In this document: positions 5,784 to 7,859 of the stretch, piece by piece
How the letters are laid out: every line of letters starts with the position of its first letter
Position numbering within the stretch: the stretch's first letter is position 1
Source: an uncultured Coriobacteriales bacterium
GTDB taxonomy: Bacteria > Actinomycetota > Coriobacteriia > Coriobacteriales > Atopobiaceae
Direction: 5' to 3'
DNA: 7,859 nt
Assembly (NCBI GenBank): GCA_946530775.1
Contig: CAMNAH010000048.1
Location: 1-7,859 of the forward strand
Position numbers and translations under genes: made by a program
The notes under the pieces: model-generated
Database searches by the model: none
What the model was told of the DNA's origin: nothing
The model's input: only the letters and a program-made list of their open reading frames with translations

Positions 5784-5825
5784 GCCTTTTGGGACAAATT
5801 CCTGCCGGTTTTTGTCTCAAAAGGC
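5784..5825. repeat. 42-bp palindromic repeat element, copy 2
   Basis: The arms at 5784-5798 and 5811-5825 are identical to those of copy 1. The 12-bp centre differs at two places (T at 5803 and G at 5808). It is in the same orientation as copy 1, separated by 30 bp of unrelated sequence, and abuts the tail of the tRNA-Ser terminator. Confidence 0.85.
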
Positions 5826-5853
5826 AAAGAAAAAACGCCCCGTTGCCGGGGCG
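5826..5853 (-). terminator. Rho-independent terminator of the tRNA-Ser operon
   Basis: On the minus strand CGCCCC (5853-5848) pairs with GGGGCG (5841-5836) around a 6-nt loop, followed by TTTTTT then CTTT (5835-5826). It is 10 bp past the 3' end of tRNA-Ser(CGA). This is the most canonical terminator in the window. Confidence 0.9.
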
Positions 5854-5863
5854 CTCGCTCACA

Positions 5864-5953
5864 TGGCGGAGAGGGGGGGATTCGAACCCCCGTGACCCCG
5901 AAGGGCCAAACGGTTTTCGAGACCGCCGCATTCAACCACTCTGCCACCTCTCC
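5864..5953 (-). tRNA. tRNA-Ser(CGA)
   Basis: The minus strand folds into a class II tRNA of 90 nt with acceptor GGAGAGG/CCTCTCC, discriminator G and an encoded CCA. The anticodon loop is CTCGAAA between CGGT and ACCG, giving anticodon CGA, which reads UCG. A long variable arm containing GGCCCTTCGGGGTC marks it as serine type, and the T-loop has GTTCGAATC. It is the second of two serine tRNA genes, 47 bp after tRNA-Ser(GGA), and is followed by a terminator. Confidence 0.97.
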
Positions 5954-5964
5954 ATGATGGCAAC

Positions 5965-5991
5965 GTGGCGCCCCCTAGCCTGGGGCGCCAC
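5965..5991. repeat. Perfect 10-bp GC-rich hairpin between the two tRNA-Ser genes
   Basis: GTGGCGCCCC (5965-5974) and GGGGCGCCAC (5982-5991) pair perfectly around a 7-nt loop. No T tract follows on either strand. It fills most of the 47-bp spacer between the tRNA genes and could serve as a processing or separation element for the tRNA precursor. Confidence 0.75.
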
Positions 5992-6000
5992 GGGAAGTTC

Positions 6001-6092
6001 TGGCGGAGAGTCGGGGATTCGAACCCCGGAGACGCTTTAGACGCCTACACGATTTCCAATCGTGCTCCTTCGGCCAGCTCGGACAACTCTCC
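6001..6092 (-). tRNA. tRNA-Ser(GGA)
   Basis: The minus strand folds into a class II tRNA of 92 nt with acceptor GGAGAGT/ACTCTCC and an encoded GCCA end. The anticodon stem CACGA/TCGTG encloses TTGGAAA, giving anticodon GGA, which reads UCC and UCU. The long variable arm and the T-arm GGGGTTCGAATCCCC fit tRNA-Ser. It is the upstream gene of a two-tRNA unit. Confidence 0.97.
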
Positions 6093-6110
6093 AAAAGAAA
6101 CGCAACGGAT

Positions 6111-6116
6111 AGTATA
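6111..6116 (-). promoter_or_regulatory. Possible -10 element of the tRNA-Ser unit
   Basis: TATACT on the minus strand lies 19 bp upstream of the mature 5' end of tRNA-Ser(GGA), a normal distance for a tRNA promoter. No clear -35 is seen at standard spacing. A 6-bp inverted repeat, CGATTT/AAATCG (6119-6124, 6132-6137), lies in the spacer between this and the divergent plus-strand gene. Confidence 0.45.
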
Positions 6117-6166
6117 CACGATTTTCCCCGCAAATCGCGGTATTCTCTAATGCGTTGAAATTACAC

Positions 6167-6174
6167 AGGAGGTG
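6167..6174 (+). promoter_or_regulatory. Ribosome-binding site fixing a TTG start
   Basis: AGGAGGTG is a near-perfect Shine-Dalgarno sequence. It lies inside the longer frame that opens with TTG at 6155 and is correctly spaced for the TTG at 6179, so the latter is the start. No ATG exists nearby in frame. Confidence 0.8.
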
Positions 6175-6178
6175 CTTC

Positions 6179-6904
6179 TTGGATTCGCTCTTCATCGCCG
6201 CTTCCGGATCCGGCGTCCAAACCGTCTCGCTGCCCGAATGGCTCGAACTCGCGTCCATCGTGGTGGGATCGCTCTCGGGGCTGCTCGTGGCCCACGAGCG
6301 CAGGTTCGATCTGATCGGCTTCATAGGCCTCGCCCTTATCTGCGGGCTGGGCGGCGGACTTATCCGAGACATCATGATGCAGCGCGGCGGCGTTTATATG
6401 ATCGACTCGCCGCTCGCCATCGCCGCCTCGCTCGTGACCTCGGTCATCGTGTTCCTCTTCCCGCGGCCTGTGGAGCGTTTCCCGCGCCTGCTCGAGTGGA
6501 TCGACATCTTCGCCGTGGGCCTGTTCGCCGTCATGGGCGCCGATAAGGCCCTGGTCTACGGGCTGAATCCCCTCTCCATCATCCTCATGGGAACCATGAC
6601 CGGCGTGGGCGGCGGCATGCTGCGCGACGTCTTTCTCGGCGACGTGCCGCGCATCTTCCAGCAGTCCAACTTCTATGCGGTGTGCGCGGTGGCCGGCTCG
6701 GCCGTCTATTGGGCGGTCGCCTCTCTCGTGCCCGGCGGCAAGGGCATCGCCGTGATCGCAGGCGTTGCCGTCACGGTCATCCTGCGACGCCTCTCGCTGC
6801 GTTTCAACGTGATGCTGCCCGTCGACGTGGACTTCACGCCGCACGTCACGTCATCCGTCCGCGACGTGGTCAAGCACGCCGCGGAGCGGATCGATAAGGA
6901 CTGA
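6179..6904 (+). CDS. TRIC/UPF0126-family cation channel protein
   Basis: The product is 241 residues starting at TTG. The family (formerly UPF0126, related to eukaryotic TRIC channels) consists of homotrimeric membrane channels passing monovalent cations, chiefly K+, through each subunit. The protein is an internal duplication: GLGGGLIRD (56-64) in the first half and GVGGGMLRD (142-150) in the second are the repeated glycine-rich motifs that kink the pore helices. About seven hydrophobic segments are seen near 22-37, 45-60, 78-95, 107-120, 131-147, 164-183 and 187-202, matching the seven-helix fold. Members are usually just over 200 residues; this one has a hydrophilic C-terminal tail of about 35 (from about 206). 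It is the only plus-strand protein gene, divergent from the tRNA-Ser unit and convergent with typA. No convincing promoter is seen; TATTCT at 6141-6146 is a weak candidate. Confidence 0.93.
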   Translation: MDSLFIAASGSGVQTVSLPEWLELASIVVGSLSGLLVAHERRFDLIGFIGLALICGLGGGLIRDIMMQRGGVYMIDSPLAIAASLVTSVIVFLFPRPVERFPRLLEWIDIFAVGLFAVMGADKALVYGLNPLSIILMGTMTGVGGGMLRDVFLGDVPRIFQQSNFYAVCAVAGSAVYWAVASLVPGGKGIAVIAGVAVTVILRRLSLRFNVMLPVDVDFTPHVTSSVRDVVKHAAERIDKD

Positions 6905-6912
6905 TTGGGGCT

Positions 6913-7859
6913 TTAAGCGTCGAGCTTGGCCACCAGGCCGTGGCGCACGTTGTACTTGCGGCGCTCGGTCTCGGTGAGCAGGCGCTTGCGCATGCGGATG
7001 CTCTTGGGCGTAATCTCGACCAGCTCGTCGTCCATGATGTACTCGAGCGCCTCCTCCAGCGTGAAGGTGCGCGGAGGCGTGAGCTGCACGGCGATGTCGG
7101 CGGTCGAGGAGCGCTGGTTGCCGAGGTTCTTGGTCTTGGCCACGTTGACGACCATATCGCCCGACTGCGGACGCTCGCCCACGAGCATGCCCTCGTAGCA
7201 GTCGTCGCCGGGCGCCACGAAGAGCGCGCCGCGCTCCTGCAGGGTGCCGAGCGCATAGGCCACGGCGGGCTCGGTGGTCATCGAGACCATCACGCCGTTG
7301 GCGCGGCCGCCGATATCGCCCGCGAAGGGACCGTACTCGAGGAACGTGTGGTAGAACACGGCCTCGCCGTGCGTGACGTTCAGGATGCGGTTCTTGAGGC
7401 CCATGATGCCGCGCGTGGGGATGCGGAACTCGAGGTGGGTCTGGGTGGTGCCGGCCTCCATGCTCACCATGGTGCCGCCGGCGGTGCCAAAGACCTCGAT
7501 GACCTTGCCGGAGTACTCGTTGGGGCACTCGACGACGGCCTGCTCGATGGGCTCGAGGCGGTTGCCCTGCGCGTCCTTCTTGAAGAGCACGCGCGGGCGG
7601 CCCACCTGGAACTCGTAGCCCTCGCGGCGCATGGTCTCCATGAGGACGGAGAGGTGCAGGATGCCGCGGCCGGCGACCTCGACGCCGCTCTTGTCGGCGA
7701 GCTCCTCGATGCGCATGGTCACGTTGTTCTCGGCCTCGGTCATGAGGCGTTCCTTGAGCTGACGGCCGCCGACGATGTCGCCCTCGCGACCCACCAGCGG
7801 CGAGGTGGAGGGCTCGAAGACGATGGAGAGCGTGGGCGGGTCGATGTGGATGGGGTCCA
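6913..7859 (-). CDS. typA: Translational GTPase TypA/BipA (partial; N-terminus beyond window)
   Basis: The minus-strand frame is open from the right edge to a TAA at 6913, giving 314 residues, about the C-terminal half of a family protein of roughly 600. TypA/BipA is an EF-G-like GTPase that binds the ribosome, assists 50S assembly at low temperature and matters under stress. Recognisable blocks are PTLSIVFEPSTSPLVGREG, GRGILHLSVLMETMRREGYE, EFRIPTRGIMGLKNR, GDIGGRANGVMVS and, in the BipA-specific C-terminal domain, ALEYIMDDELVEITPKSIRM and RKRLLTETERRKYN. It ends RHGLVAKLDA. The GTPase domain (P-loop, switch regions) lies outside the window. A GTG at 7794 is internal, since the homology continues upstream of it to the edge. 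Confidence 0.96.
   Translation of the reverse strand, partial: DPIHIDPPTLSIVFEPSTSPLVGREGDIVGGRQLKERLMTEAENNVTMRIEELADKSGVEVAGRGILHLSVLMETMRREGYEFQVGRPRVLFKKDAQGNRLEPIEQAVVECPNEYSGKVIEVFGTAGGTMVSMEAGTTQTHLEFRIPTRGIMGLKNRILNVTHGEAVFYHTFLEYGPFAGDIGGRANGVMVSMTTEPAVAYALGTLQERGALFVAPGDDCYEGMLVGERPQSGDMVVNVAKTKNLGNQRSSTADIAVQLTPPRTFTLEEALEYIMDDELVEITPKSIRMRKRLLTETERRKYNVRHGLVAKLDA

Noticed and set aside
4678..5784. Long plus-strand open frame of 368 codons
   Set aside because: It is antisense to the DUF4013-like membrane gene and strongly charged with D, E, H and R, the mirror of hydrophobic codons on the other strand. It has no ribosome-binding site.
5712..5825. The repeated palindromes as a CRISPR array or insertion sequence
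   Set aside because: There are only two units, each an almost complete palindrome with a 30-bp spacer. There are no cas genes, no transposase and no flanking target-site duplication that I can see.
5627..5947. 106-codon minus-strand frame across the palindromic repeats and tRNA-Ser(CGA)
   Set aside because: It is a translation of a tRNA gene, a terminator and two palindromes. The repeated residues simply reflect the repeated DNA.
1..7859. A defence system, prophage or other novel multi-gene system
   Set aside because: Every recognisable gene is conserved housekeeping or a membrane protein in a conserved context. No recombinase, toxin-antitoxin, nuclease or phage genes were seen.

Overview
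The window is a stretch of conserved housekeeping chromosome from a high-GC bacterium. Most likely it comes from an actinobacterium of the class Coriobacteriia (Collinsella/Olsenella/Atopobium relatives). That placement is an inference. It rests on GC-rich codon use, GTG and TTG starts, CCA-encoding tRNA genes, and a Bacillus-like order of ribosomal and replication genes (rpsF-ssb-rpsR-yybS-like-rplI-dnaB). No single marker here proves the taxon.

Layout, left to right. Positions 1-1007 hold the N-terminal two thirds or so of the replicative helicase DnaB (minus strand, cut by the window edge). Positions 1008-1475 are an AT-richer intergenic island with a terminator for the operon upstream, a possible dnaB promoter and several short repeats and palindromes. 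Positions 1476-4321 are a five-gene minus-strand operon, read rpsF (bS6), ssb, rpsR (bS18), a DUF2232/YybS-like membrane protein, rplI (bL9). Positions 4322-4626 hold its leader with a strong hairpin, its probable promoter, and the terminator of the next gene. Positions 4627-5625 encode a DUF4013-like membrane protein (minus). Positions 5712-5825 hold two near-identical 42-bp palindromic elements. Then come a terminator and two tRNA-Ser genes on the minus strand, tRNA-Ser(GGA) followed by tRNA-Ser(CGA). Positions 6179-6904 (plus) encode a TRIC/UPF0126-type cation channel, the only plus-strand protein gene. It converges, with an 8-bp gap, on the C-terminal half of the translational GTPase TypA/BipA (6913-7859, minus, cut by the right edge).

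The genes fit together as core translation and replication: two interacting small-subunit proteins (bS6 and bS18) flank the single-stranded DNA-binding protein, followed by bL9 and the replicative helicase. I found no novel multi-gene system, no mobile-element gene and no CRISPR array. The most interesting features are non-coding: the tandem palindromic element, twin look-alike hairpins between rpsF and ssb, the rpsF leader hairpin, and the repeat-rich gap upstream of dnaB.
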